Assembly: GCF_900111885.1 (NCBI RefSeq) | Contig: NZ_FOKG01000020.1 | Location: 41,517-105,516, forward strand | Direction of reading: 5' to 3' | Origin: Amycolatopsis marina | GTDB lineage: Bacteria > Actinomycetota > Actinomycetes > Mycobacteriales > Pseudonocardiaceae | DNA: 64,000 bases | Shown here: positions 39,971-48,121 of the stretch, in pieces | How the letters are laid out: every line of letters begins with the position of its first letter | Position numbering within the stretch: the first letter of the stretch is position 1 | Translations under genes and position numbers: made by a program | The notes under the pieces: generated by a model | The model's database searches: none | Told to the model about the DNA's origin: nothing | The model's input: only the letters and a program-made list of their open reading frames with translations

Positions 39971-41869
39971 GTGTGCTTCAAGAACCTCCCGATCGAGTTC
40001 GACGCCGATGGCAACGCTCGGCTGAAGGAGGGCATCGCCGACCCGTATGCGGTTGCCACCAGTCGCCCACAGGTGAGCAGGAACGACGCCGACCGGGAAG
40101 CCGAGATCCAACGGCTGATGGCCGCCAACGGCCACATCAAGGACATCAACATGGACCCGGTCACGCGGGTGGCCGGTGCGCTTGCGGTGAACGTGACCGC
40201 AGACCTGCGGGGTCGCCGGTACCTCGATGCCCGGTCCCAGGCCACGTTGTTCCGCGGCTACGAGGTCATCCTGATGGGACGGGATCCACGGGATGCGATC
40301 TTCGTGTCCTCCCGCGCCTGCGGAGTGTGCGGGGGAGTGCACTCCCACTGCTCGGCGTACGCCATTGAGATGGCGATGGGTCTGACCCCGCCACCGTTGG
40401 GCACGGTCGTACGCAACATGCAGGAAGCCGCGGAGATGGGCTACGACAACCCGCTGCATCTCTACCTGCTTGCCGGGCCCGACTACTCGGAGGCGGTCGT
40501 CAAGGCGGTCAATCCGGAACTGTGGCCCAAGGCCGAGCAGTGGCGCTGCCCGAACGAGCGCACGCACGGCTTCAAGACGATGGCCGAGCTGATGACCGAA
40601 CTGAACCCGCTCACCGGAAAGCTGTACCGGGAAGGGCTCGACTTCACCCGGCTGTCCAGGGAGATGTTCTCCGTGCTGGCCGGTAAGTACCCGCACCCGC
40701 AGACCGTGGTGCCCGGAGGTGTGTCGTCCACGGTGACGATGCAGACCCTCAACGAGTACCACGCAAAGCTCGGCAGGCTCTTCGACTACGCCCAGAAGAT
40801 GCTCGGAGTCTGGAACGACATCCCCCAGTTCTTCTACGAATGCGACGAGCGATACATGCAGGTCGGCACCAGGCCGATGAACCTCATCGACCCCGGCTAC
40901 TGGGACGACCCCTACGCCTACGACGCCAGCTACGAGAACTGCAACGCCTGGGGAGAGCGCCGCTGGTCCACGCCCGGGGTGCTGATCGATGGTGAACTGG
41001 TCACCACGCGGCTCACCGACATCAACATCGGCTGGGAAGAGTTCGTCGAGCACTCCTACTACGAGCAATGGGCCGGAGATCGCTACACCACCGACCCGCT
41101 CGGGAACCCGATCGGGCCGTACCACCCTTGGAACAAGCGCACCCTGCCCATGCCGACCGGCAAGAGCTGGAAGGACAAGTACACCTGGGCCTGCACCCCG
41201 CGCTGGGACCGCAAAGTCGTCGAGGCGGGCGCGTACGCGCGGTTGTTCACCACCGCGATGGCGCAGAAGCAGCCGGCCAACGACTTCATCGAGGCGACCG
41301 GGCACAGCCTGCGGATGCGCATCCCCAAAGGCACCTCGCCGCAGTCCGAAGTGGAGTGGCAGGTGCCCGAGGTCTGGAACGCCTTCGAGCGCAACCGAGG
41401 CCGCGCCTACCATTACCTCTTCTCCCAGCTGGTGGGGCTCATCAATCTGCTCGAGGCCTACGACCTGTTCAAGAAGGGCGAGCATCGGGTTGCCGCGGTA
41501 CCGCCCGACAAGCTCGACGAGCACATTCCCAAGGATGAGCGGCGGGGTTTGGGCTGGTGGGGTGCCGGCCGGGGAATGCTCATCCATCATCTGGTGATGG
41601 ATGGCGGCAAGATCGCCAACTACCAGATCTGTACCCCGTCGACGATCAATGCCTCCCCCCGCGACCCTTGGGATCAGCCAGGCCCGTACGAGGAGGCGGT
41701 GATGAACACACCGATCATCGAGGACCCGGACCCGGCGAAGTTCACCTCGATCGACATGCTGCGCACCATCCGTAGTTTCGACCCCTGCATGCCATGCACC
41801 ACCCACGTCCACACCGGCAGCGGAACCGTGGTGCGCGAGGTGAACACCTGCTCCTGCGGTACAGACTGA
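39971..41869 (+). CDS. hhyL: [NiFe]-hydrogenase large subunit, group 1h
   Basis: 632 residues from the GTG at 39971 (VCFKNLPIEFD); the longer frame overlaps hhyS and lacks a ribosome site. Four Cys hold the NiFe site: Cys117 and Cys120 in RACGVCGGVHSHC, Cys606 and Cys609 in DPCMPCTTHVH. A C-terminal peptide after His612 (ending CSCGTD) is what a maturation protease would remove. Group 1h enzymes oxidise atmospheric-level H2 and feed electrons to respiration. It starts 11 bases after hhyS. Confidence 0.96.
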   Translation: MCFKNLPIEFDADGNARLKEGIADPYAVATSRPQVSRNDADREAEIQRLMAANGHIKDINMDPVTRVAGALAVNVTADLRGRRYLDARSQATLFRGYEVILMGRDPRDAIFVSSRACGVCGGVHSHCSAYAIEMAMGLTPPPLGTVVRNMQEAAEMGYDNPLHLYLLAGPDYSEAVVKAVNPELWPKAEQWRCPNERTHGFKTMAELMTELNPLTGKLYREGLDFTRLSREMFSVLAGKYPHPQTVVPGGVSSTVTMQTLNEYHAKLGRLFDYAQKMLGVWNDIPQFFYECDERYMQVGTRPMNLIDPGYWDDPYAYDASYENCNAWGERRWSTPGVLIDGELVTTRLTDINIGWEEFVEHSYYEQWAGDRYTTDPLGNPIGPYHPWNKRTLPMPTGKSWKDKYTWACTPRWDRKVVEAGAYARLFTTAMAQKQPANDFIEATGHSLRMRIPKGTSPQSEVEWQVPEVWNAFERNRGRAYHYLFSQLVGLINLLEAYDLFKKGEHRVAAVPPDKLDEHIPKDERRGLGWWGAGRGMLIHHLVMDGGKIANYQICTPSTINASPRDPWDQPGPYEEAVMNTPIIEDPDPAKFTSIDMLRTIRSFDPCMPCTTHVHTGSGTVVREVNTCSCGTD

Positions 41870-41876
41870 AACGACG

Positions 41877-42626
41877 GTGACCGTACTCGTCGGCGGCGTC
41901 GGTCAGCTCTATCAGGGCGACCTCGATCTTGGGCGGCACGCGGCCGAGCGACTCGCCGCAGCGAGCCTCGGCAAGGAGGTCGTCGTCGAGGAGCTGCACT
42001 ACGGTGCGGTCGCGGTCACCCAGCGACTCTCGGAGCTGGGGGTGCGCGAGCTGATCGTCGTCGGCGCGGCGCAGCGAGGTGACCTGCCTGGTTCCGTGCG
42101 GCGCAGGCGGGTGCACGCCGTGGACCTCCCGCCGGAGCGCGTGGCCGAATCGGTGCGCGACGCCGTCACCGGCTACGTGACGATCGATCTGCTGCTCGAC
42201 GTCGCCTCGGGTCTCGGCACCCTGCCTGCCAGGACAGTCTCGATCGAGGTGGAACCCGCGTGGACCCAGCCCGGCGAGTATCTGTCCGCCGAGGCGTCCA
42301 CCGGCCTTGAGCTGGCGCTTCAGCTGGTCACCGCGGAAGTGGGCCGGCTCCCGCTGCTGGAGCTGGTCGACCGGCTCCGTCCGCTCACCAGCACCGACCG
42401 GCTCGAATTCGCTCCCGCACTGCGGACCATCCGTATGGTGCTCGACGAGTTGGAAACTCTCGACGACGCAGCCCGGTGGGGCGCCACGTTCTCCCTGCGC
42501 GACCGGCTGCGCGACGACATCGCGAATGGACAGACACCCGAGGGGATGGACCACCAGGACTGGGCGTTGTGGTGGGCCCTGATCGAGGAGCTGGACCGCT
42601 GCCAGGTGCGGGAGGCCGCCGGTTAG
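41877..42626 (+). CDS. Hydrogenase-protease-like protein, metal ligands lost
   Basis: 249 residues. It starts VTVLVGGVGQLYQGDLDLGR, which lines up with the M52 protease motif GxGNxLxxDDGxG, but Asn is Gln and the metal Asp is Leu. The other two nickel-sensing ligands (an Asp after VV and a His) are not found. About 90 extra C-terminal residues are helical (TLDDAARWGATFSLRDRLR). It directly follows hhyL by seven bases. Likely a non-catalytic chaperone for the large subunit. Its stop overlaps the convergent BirA-like gene. Confidence 0.65.
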   Translation: MTVLVGGVGQLYQGDLDLGRHAAERLAAASLGKEVVVEELHYGAVAVTQRLSELGVRELIVVGAAQRGDLPGSVRRRRVHAVDLPPERVAESVRDAVTGYVTIDLLLDVASGLGTLPARTVSIEVEPAWTQPGEYLSAEASTGLELALQLVTAEVGRLPLLELVDRLRPLTSTDRLEFAPALRTIRMVLDELETLDDAARWGATFSLRDRLRDDIANGQTPEGMDHQDWALWWALIEELDRCQVREAAG

Positions 42627-43360
42627 GAGCCGTCCGCGTCCTCGTCCAGGCCGTCCAGGACGCCGAGATTCTGCGGCCGCACGGCGACTCGGTTCCCCTG
42701 CGCTGTATGGAGAACAAGCGACCCGTCGGACAGGACGTCCACGGCCGTTCCGCGCACCCGTGGCCCGGCCGGTCCCATGGGGATCATGTGGGCGAGTACC
42801 TGCCGTCCGAGGGTTCGGCAGCGCCGCCGGTAGTCGTCGAGCACCGATGCCGGTGTCGCGTCGATCCGAGTTTCGATCGCGTCGACGGCGCGCGCCAGGG
42901 TCGGGGTGCGTGGGACGGTGGCCGTGGGCAGCAGCACGTTCAGCACCGTCCACAGCACACCCTCGGAACCGAGTTCCACCCACGCCCCGACGGCCGCGAC
43001 CCGGCGGCCGAGCGCGTGGACCTCGTCCGGCCAGGTGATCATCGCGTCCGCACCGCAGGTGTCGGCCAGCGCACTGACGGCGGCCGCGTAGATCCACCCT
43101 TCACGGGCCGAGGGAAGCTCGGGCCGCAGTACCAGGGAGAATCCGAGGCCGCTGCCCTCGGGAAGTTCCCAGGGCAGTCCGGCCCGCCCGCGTGGGGAGG
43201 CCTGGTATCCGGCGACGACGACCGAGCCGTGCGGTGCGCCTTGCCGCGCCCAGGCCAGCGCGGCGGCCTCGGTGGAGACCAGGGCGGGGTAGCTGCGGGC
43301 TTGCCGCCGTGGCATCGCCTCGGCCAGCGCCTCGTCCGAGAGATCGTCGGCTAGGCCCAC
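42623..43360 (-). CDS. BirA/lipoate-ligase-fold protein of the hydrogenase locus
   Basis: 245 residues. The GTG at 43360 overlaps the end of the TPR gene. The middle (VVVAGYQASPRGRAGLPWEL, then WIYAAAVSALADTCGADAMI, and WPDEVHALGRRVAAVGAWVE) follows the catalytic domain of biotin protein ligase, and the end (TLGRQVLAHMIPMGPAG, then VRGTAVDVLSDGSLVLHT) matches the BirA C-terminal SH3-like domain. The biotin loop GRGRxGR is changed to SPRGRAGL. Acts on an unknown acyl group or serves as a scaffold. Confidence 0.7.
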   Translation of the reverse strand: MGLADDLSDEALAEAMPRRQARSYPALVSTEAAALAWARQGAPHGSVVVAGYQASPRGRAGLPWELPEGSGLGFSLVLRPELPSAREGWIYAAAVSALADTCGADAMITWPDEVHALGRRVAAVGAWVELGSEGVLWTVLNVLLPTATVPRTPTLARAVDAIETRIDATPASVLDDYRRRCRTLGRQVLAHMIPMGPAGPRVRGTAVDVLSDGSLVLHTAQGNRVAVRPQNLGVLDGLDEDADGS

Positions 43361-44577
43361 GAAGCCTCCTGCCCGAGCTCGGTGGCGACGGCGTTGAAGG
43401 TTTCCGTCAGCCGCATCCACTGTGGAACGTGGAAGCGGACCACAGCGCGAGCCACCACGGCGCGGAAGGACTCGGAGGTACCGGAATCGCGCTCGGCGAG
43501 CGCCTCGAGTGTCGCGCGGACGATGGCGATCATGGATTCGGGCGGAAGTTCGAGCAGTCCACCCAGCCATACCTCGGTCAGTTCGACGGCTGATGCCCGG
43601 CGCCGCACCTGCCCGTCCACCCATGCACCGGCTGCGGCGCGCCGCTCCACCGGGTCGGCATCCACCCAGCGCGCCAGGTCCTCACGCACCAGCGCCGGCC
43701 AACGTCGCTCAGGTTCAAGGTCGAGCACGGCCAGCAGGGCGCCTTCTCTCGGGCCAAGGCGGGCGAGCAGTTCGCCGGCCTGGACTCGCACGGGCTCCGG
43801 AGACCCCGGTGTGCCGAGTGCCTGCGCGGCAGCGAGCCAGGCGTGTTCGTGCGCGGCGAGCTGCTCGTACCCCAGCGCCAGATTCGCTTTGGCCATTGCG
43901 TACTCGCCTGGTCGTATCGATCGTGGGTGCGAGGCACTGGCGTCCTGGAACGCCTCGACGGCGTCGGCGGGACGATCGGCGGCGAGGTGGCAGAGACCGA
44001 GCAAATTGGCCGTCGCGCCGCGGCTCGCGTGGTCTCCGGCGTCCGCGGCCAGCCGAAGGGCGGATTCCAGCACCTCGATCGCCGTGTCCTGCTGCCCGGT
44101 GGTCAGCAGCGACGAACCCAACTCGCGGGCCGCCGCCGCGGCCTCAGCGGGTGCGCTCGCCGGGTCCAGCAGGTCACGTGCCTGGGAGAAGTACCCGACG
44201 GCCGCGGCGTCGTCCCGCCGGTCGCGGCACACCAGCCCGCGGTTGTACAGCACCGCACCCCTCTCTAGCGATAGCCCGGCGTCGGAGAACAGCGCGGCGG
44301 CCCTGCCGAACGCGGCGTCGGCCCGCTGAAGGTCGCCGCCGAGCCGGTGTGCCGCGCCGAGCGCGTTGAGCGCCTTGGCGTGCTCGACGGGAAGCCGTTC
44401 AGGGTCGAACAGCCGACTCGCGATCGCCAGCGCGACGGCGGCGTCGTGCAGCCGCCCCGCGCCGGTCAGCAGGCCGCCGAGATGGAACTGAGCAGTGGCG
44501 TGCTGCATCGGATAGTGCTCGGGCGAATAGCGCGCCAGCCTCTGTTCGAGGTCGGCGATCGCGTCCTGTTCGTCCAT
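43351..44577 (-). CDS. TPR-repeat protein of the hydrogenase locus
   Basis: 408 residues, almost entirely Ala-rich helical pairs with TPR spacing (for example AQFHLGGLLTGAGRLHDAAV, AKALNALGAAHRLGGDLQRA, GAVLYNRGLVCRDRRDDAAA). No signal peptide. TPR domains bind peptides, so it may hold a hydrogenase subunit or assembly partner. It is coupled to the BirA-like gene by a stop/start overlap and divergent from the protease gene 21 bases away. Confidence 0.85.
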   Translation of the reverse strand: MDEQDAIADLEQRLARYSPEHYPMQHATAQFHLGGLLTGAGRLHDAAVALAIASRLFDPERLPVEHAKALNALGAAHRLGGDLQRADAAFGRAAALFSDAGLSLERGAVLYNRGLVCRDRRDDAAAVGYFSQARDLLDPASAPAEAAAAARELGSSLLTTGQQDTAIEVLESALRLAADAGDHASRGATANLLGLCHLAADRPADAVEAFQDASASHPRSIRPGEYAMAKANLALGYEQLAAHEHAWLAAAQALGTPGSPEPVRVQAGELLARLGPREGALLAVLDLEPERRWPALVREDLARWVDADPVERRAAAGAWVDGQVRRRASAVELTEVWLGGLLELPPESMIAIVRATLEALAERDSGTSESFRAVVARAVVRFHVPQWMRLTETFNAVATELGQEASWA

Positions 44578-44598
44578 GTTCGGCGCTATCCTTCACCA

Positions 44599-45093
44599 GT
44601 GACGGTATTGGTCGCGGGAGTGGGAAACCTGCTTCGGGGCGACGACGGCTTCGGTGTCGTCGTGGCGGAGCGGCTGCTGGAGTGCGGGGTACCCGAGCAG
44701 GTTCGCGTGATCGACACCGGCATCGGCGGCATTCACCTGGTTCAGGAACTCATGTCCGGCGTGGACGGTCTGATCGTGGTCGACGCGATCGACCTCGAGC
44801 GTGCATCCGGCACCGTCCTCGTGGTGCGTCCGGACATCCTCGATGTCGGGACGCTGCCACCGCAGCGCCGCAGGGACGAACTCGCCGACGTGCATTACGC
44901 GACTCCCGAACGGGCGTTCATGCTCGCCCAGGCGCTGGGGGTGTTGCCGGCCGAGACGTGGGTCGTGGGTTGCCAGCCTGCCGATGCCGACCGGCTCGGC
45001 CCCGGGCTGCACGACTCGGTCGAAGCCGCCGTCGACGTCGCCGTCGCCGAGGTACGCCGGTTGGTGCGCACGCTGGGGGTGCCGTGGGGGTAG
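44599..45093 (+). CDS. Hydrogenase maturation protease (M52 family)
   Basis: 164 residues, GTG start. It cuts the C-terminal peptide of the large subunit after nickel loading. The motif GVGNLLRGDDGFGVVVAERL is intact, with the nickel-binding Asp. A second Asp (VVDAIDL) and a His (ELADVHYATPE) match the Asp/His ligands of HybD. This is the only catalytically complete protease here. Its stop abuts the convergent DUF1059 gene with no gap. Confidence 0.92.
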   Translation: MTVLVAGVGNLLRGDDGFGVVVAERLLECGVPEQVRVIDTGIGGIHLVQELMSGVDGLIVVDAIDLERASGTVLVVRPDILDVGTLPPQRRRDELADVHYATPERAFMLAQALGVLPAETWVVGCQPADADRLGPGLHDSVEAAVDVAVAEVRRLVRTLGVPWG

Positions 45094-45279
45094 TCAACGA
45101 TCGGGGCGTTGGCCGGTAACCGCGACGAGGTGATCGAGCAGCGTGTCGTTCGGCTGCTGCACGTCGTGCTTCTCGAGATGCCGGATGAGCTTCGAGCGGA
45201 GTTCTTCCTCGCTGTCGGCCTTGATGTGTCCACGGCAGGACGGTGCTCCGGCGTCGACGCAGCGAAACTCGTATCGCAT
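45094..45279 (-). CDS. DUF1059 small protein
   Basis: 61 residues: MRYEFRCVDAGAPSCRGHIK, then a helical part (SEEELRSKLIRHLEKHD). The Cys pattern and helix fit DUF1059. It directly follows two small membrane genes on the same strand. Function unknown. Confidence 0.8.
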   Translation of the reverse strand: MRYEFRCVDAGAPSCRGHIKADSEEELRSKLIRHLEKHDVQQPNDTLLDHLVAVTGQRPDR

Positions 45280-45543
45280 TCACACCACTTCCTTGCCGCG
45301 TTCGCGGTTGCTGCCCAGCGCGTCGGACATCGCGCGGTTGGCTGCCGCGAGATCGGAGTTCACGTCGGCCAGCACGGGTTCCAGCGGCTCCACCCGGCGG
45401 GCGATGGCGCGCAGGCCGACGTTGACGGTTCCCAGGGTGAACAGGATGGTGCGCAGCCGCAGCAGGATCGCGATCAGTACCAGTGCGAGTGCCGCAACGA
45501 GCAGCCCGACGGCGATCAGCGTCACGATGACGAGCAGTGTCAT
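45280..45543 (-). CDS. Small single-span membrane protein e (hydrogenase locus)
   Basis: 87 residues: a long N-terminal span (LVIVTLIAVGLLVAALALVL), then RTILFTLGTVNVGLRAIARR and a helix ending in a charged tail. The ATG at 45543 overlaps the stop of the previous gene (ATGA). It has the same build as the trio at 37,555-38,413, suggesting repeated duplication of one protein type in the locus. Confidence 0.8.
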   Translation of the reverse strand: MTLLVIVTLIAVGLLVAALALVLIAILLRLRTILFTLGTVNVGLRAIARRVEPLEPVLADVNSDLAAANRAMSDALGSNRERGKEVV

Positions 45544-45827
45544 CGTTGCCCCCCGTTCAGAAGACGGCCTGTGGCACTGGCGTACTGGTCGAGTCGCGCC
45601 CCGAGGGCCTTGATCAAGTGTTGAGTCTGCAACAGCGCGGGCACCGGGGCGACGTTCTCGGTGACACCGACACCGTGTGTGCGGATGTCGGCGGCGTAGT
45701 CCCTGATCTCGCGCAGGTGGCGCAGTACCCGCTGCGACAGGATCAGCACGAGCGGGATGACGACGAGGACGAGGACCGCGATTCCGATCCACCACAGAAC
45801 GGCGCCACCGGTAGAGATTTGCTCCAT
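45540..45827 (-). CDS. Small single-span membrane protein d (hydrogenase locus)
   Basis: 95 residues: an N-terminal span (WWIGIAVLVLVVIPLVLIL), then HLREIRDYAADIRTHG and a helix (TQHLIKALGARLDQYASATG). First gene of the pair with the DUF1059 gene downstream. Its upstream region contains an 11-base motif shared with the SIS-copy-2 upstream region. Confidence 0.8.
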   Translation of the reverse strand: MEQISTGGAVLWWIGIAVLVLVVIPLVLILSQRVLRHLREIRDYAADIRTHGVGVTENVAPVPALLQTQHLIKALGARLDQYASATGRLLNGGQR

Positions 45828-45880
45828 GTGCACCTCGCAGGGTCGCTGCTGGTGGGCGTCCTTCATCGTACTATGGGATC

Positions 45881-45891
45881 TTTGCATCTAG
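45881..45891. promoter_or_regulatory. Shared motif TTTGCATCTAG, copy at 45,881
   Basis: The 11-base word lies between the NifU-like gene and the small membrane gene d, about 55 bases above the latter's start. An exact reverse copy is at 32,788-32,798, just above SIS copy 2, and a partial one (CTAGATG) is at 38,436. It may be a binding site for a locus regulator. Confidence 0.35.
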
Positions 45892-45910
45892 CATGGTGAA
45901 CGGACGCTGA

Positions 45911-46447
45911 TCAACGCCAGTTCTCTGGCGGAACGCGTTGGATCTCGACCGGGACGGGTCCAGGTCCCGGTGGCGGATGCGGTTCGGCCTGGTCTTCCTC
46001 CGCCTCGATCCGGGCGAAACCGGGCACATGCTCGCGCATGGCCTGCTCCACCCCGTCGGTGAGCGTTGCCGCGGACGCGGTGCAGCCGGCACACGCCCCG
46101 GACATTCGCAGCCGCACGACACCGCCGCTCACCCCGAGAATCTCCACTCTGCCGCCGTGGGACTGGATGTAGGGGTGCACCTGTGCCAGGGCCCGCTCGG
46201 CCGCTGCGTGCTGGTCCACTCCGATCCCGTATGCGTCGAACAGCCAGTTCACTGCATCGTTGTCGTGGCGAAGACGCTCGATCGTGTCGGGTGCGAGCCC
46301 CTCGGCCACCTGGGCGAGGGCGTGCCGGTGCAGCGTGTCGATGCCGTCGAGAAGCTCGAACACGGCTCGGCGGTCCTCGTCACCGAGTTGGTCGAGAACG
46401 CCGAGCAGTTCCTCCATGCGCTGCAACAACGACTCGAGCGGACTCAT
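45911..46447 (-). CDS. NifU-like Fe-S scaffold protein
   Basis: 178 residues. Residues 84-140 are the NifU C-terminal domain with the CxxC cluster site in RMSGACAGCTASAATL. The first 80 residues form a helical domain (LESLLQRMEELLGVLDQLG), which is not part of classical NifU. A Pro-rich tail follows. It would carry or deliver Fe-S clusters to the small subunit. Divergent from the HTH regulator. Confidence 0.88.
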   Translation of the reverse strand: MSPLESLLQRMEELLGVLDQLGDEDRRAVFELLDGIDTLHRHALAQVAEGLAPDTIERLRHDNDAVNWLFDAYGIGVDQHAAAERALAQVHPYIQSHGGRVEILGVSGGVVRLRMSGACAGCTASAATLTDGVEQAMREHVPGFARIEAEEDQAEPHPPPGPGPVPVEIQRVPPENWR

Positions 46448-46557
46448 GCACCGAGTCTAAATCTCACCACGCACCGATCGCTCGCCATTGTCACGTATGA
46501 TCTCCATTGGCGAGATGCCAGCAGATGTCGGCAGAGAACGACGGGTCGGAGGCGGGT

Positions 46558-46959
46558 ATGGACCAGCTGCACGAACCGAAGTCCGAGGCTCTGCGCGCCC
46601 TCTACTGGCGGGACGAAATACTCCAGCTCATGTTCTGGATCAAGGGCGAGGGCCTCGGCGAGCGAGTGGACCCGGAACTGCTCGACCGATTTCTCGGCGT
46701 ACAGACCACTGTCGGGATTCGTTATCTGGACAGACTCGTGGATGAGGGATTGCTCGACCGCGACCCCGACGGTCGGTACGGGTTGACCGAGCAAGGGCAC
46801 CAGCACGGTGCGCGGGTGTTTGCCCACGAGTTCGCCGACCTGACCCAGCCCGGCCACGGCGAATGCGGACCAGACTGCTGGTGTCACATGTCGGTCGCGG
46901 AAGCCGAAGCCTGTCTCGACGGCCGGTCGGGAACCGGTGAACGCGGAGCGGGGGGCTGA
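46558..46959 (+). CDS. Winged-helix regulator with a CX3CXCH cluster
   Basis: 133 residues from the ATG at 46558, which has GGAGG five bases upstream. Residues 25-80 look like a winged helix (GLGERVDPELLDRFLGVQTT, then RYLDRLVDEGLLDR). Residues 103-110 are CGPDCWCH (C-x3-C-x-C-H), with Cys119 nearby: enough ligands for an Fe-S cluster or metal. It is co-transcribed with a PadR gene at the edge of the hydrogenase locus and is the best candidate for its redox, oxygen or nickel sensor. Confidence 0.75.
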   Translation: MDQLHEPKSEALRALYWRDEILQLMFWIKGEGLGERVDPELLDRFLGVQTTVGIRYLDRLVDEGLLDRDPDGRYGLTEQGHQHGARVFAHEFADLTQPGHGECGPDCWCHMSVAEAEACLDGRSGTGERGAGG

Positions 46960-46961
46960 GC

Positions 46962-47339
46962 GTGCCGATGCCACGCGCGAGCGACGATCCGCTCGCGGGT
47001 CTGCCGCGAAACTTCCAGCGACCCTGCCTGCTGCTCCTGATCGGCGAAAAGCCGTCACACGGCTACGACCTCCTCGACCGGCTCCGCGACCTCGGCTTCA
47101 AGCAGGCCGATCCAGGCCTGCTCTACCGCTCCCTGCGGGCAATGGAGCAGGAAGGGCTCGTCAAGTCCGATTGGGAAGTCTCCGAACTCGGCCCTCCGCG
47201 TCGCAGGTACGAACTCAGTGACGAGGGCAAGGACTGGTTACACGCGTGGGCGGGAAGTCTGCGCGAAACGGAGCGAATGTTGGACCGCTTCCTGCATCGC
47301 TACGCGCTGTTCACTCGCACCAATTTACGCATCAAATAG
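46962..47339 (+). CDS. PadR family regulator
   Basis: 125 residues. Winged helix with PCLLLLIGEKPSHGYDLL, then QADPGLLYRSLRAMEQEGLV, then RRRYELSDEGKDWLHAW, the PadR signature. A short coiled helix ends it. It starts two bases after the Cys-cluster regulator, so the two probably act on the same genes. It is the last gene of the hydrogenase locus. Confidence 0.9.
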   Translation: MPMPRASDDPLAGLPRNFQRPCLLLLIGEKPSHGYDLLDRLRDLGFKQADPGLLYRSLRAMEQEGLVKSDWEVSELGPPRRRYELSDEGKDWLHAWAGSLRETERMLDRFLHRYALFTRTNLRIK

Positions 47340-47426
47340 CCATCCTGGCGGACTGATCGACGCAGTAGGAACGAAGGGTTCCAGTGGGTGGGTGAGGCGT
47401 CCCGTCGGGCCGAGGGAAGCGACACC

Positions 47427-47917
47427 TCAAGCATCCGCCTGGCCCTTCGCATGCTCGATCTGCGTCTTGACCGTCTCGGGCAGCTTGTCCCACAGCGCGC
47501 TGGTCTGCCGAGGGCGCGTGATCAGCTCATCGACCAGATGGTTGGCCGCGTCCAGTAGTAACTCCACCATTGCCGGGCCGGTCTCGTCATCGTGGGCGAT
47601 GGCGACGATCTCAGCGGGCTCGTCCTCGACGTGCAGCATCTTGTTCCCTGTGAAGCGCACGAGGTCCAGCAACTCACCAGGGGCGTGCTGACCCGTGGCC
47701 GCACCCTACCGATGCGCTCATCCAGCCTCGCGCATTTCGGCGCCTCCGGGTCCACCAACTCATGCTTCAGCAGCCTTTCCACCGTCGCGCGCGCCAAGGC
47801 CGCACCCGCTCGCCGGGACACCGCCGCCACCGACGCGGCCTCCACATAGAGTTCACGCACCTCACTCGGCGTGTCCTCATGCGGTGCCGCTCCCAACCGC
47901 GCCAGCGGATCAACCAT
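47427..47917 (-). pseudogene. DUF4145-like protein, one-base frameshift
   Basis: Frame one (47,917-about 47,680) reads VREL...AAVSRRAGAALARATVERLL, then KCARLDERIGRVRPRVSTPL. The second frame continues ELLDLVRFTGNKMLHVEDEP to the C-terminus at 47,427. Together they match the DUF4145 pattern (LDDRI, then LD.IR..GN...H). One G seems missing at the join. DUF4145 occurs in defence and restriction systems, but no partner gene is visible here. Confidence 0.65.
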
Positions 47918-48121
47918 CCGGTTGAGATACCATCGACCATGCCTTGCAGCTCATGCAGCGAGCAGCCCTCCACACGCTGTCGCGCAGCCCTTGCCGCTCT
48001 GCATCCGCCTCCATAGCGCTCCCCACGCTGGGAGCGGGGGAAGCGTAAGTTCCAGATAAGTCCACCCATCCTCGTCCTCGTCATGACCCAAGTCGACCCA
48101 CCGCTATTGAGCGAAGGCGGA

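Noticed and set aside
39965..41812. 615-residue open frame antisense to the hydrogenase large subunit
   Set aside because: Antisense shadow of a well-conserved gene; no motif or ribosome site.
45094..45279. The Cys-containing 61-residue protein as HypA
   Set aside because: It lacks the MHE start and the two CxxC zinc motifs of HypA; it fits DUF1059.
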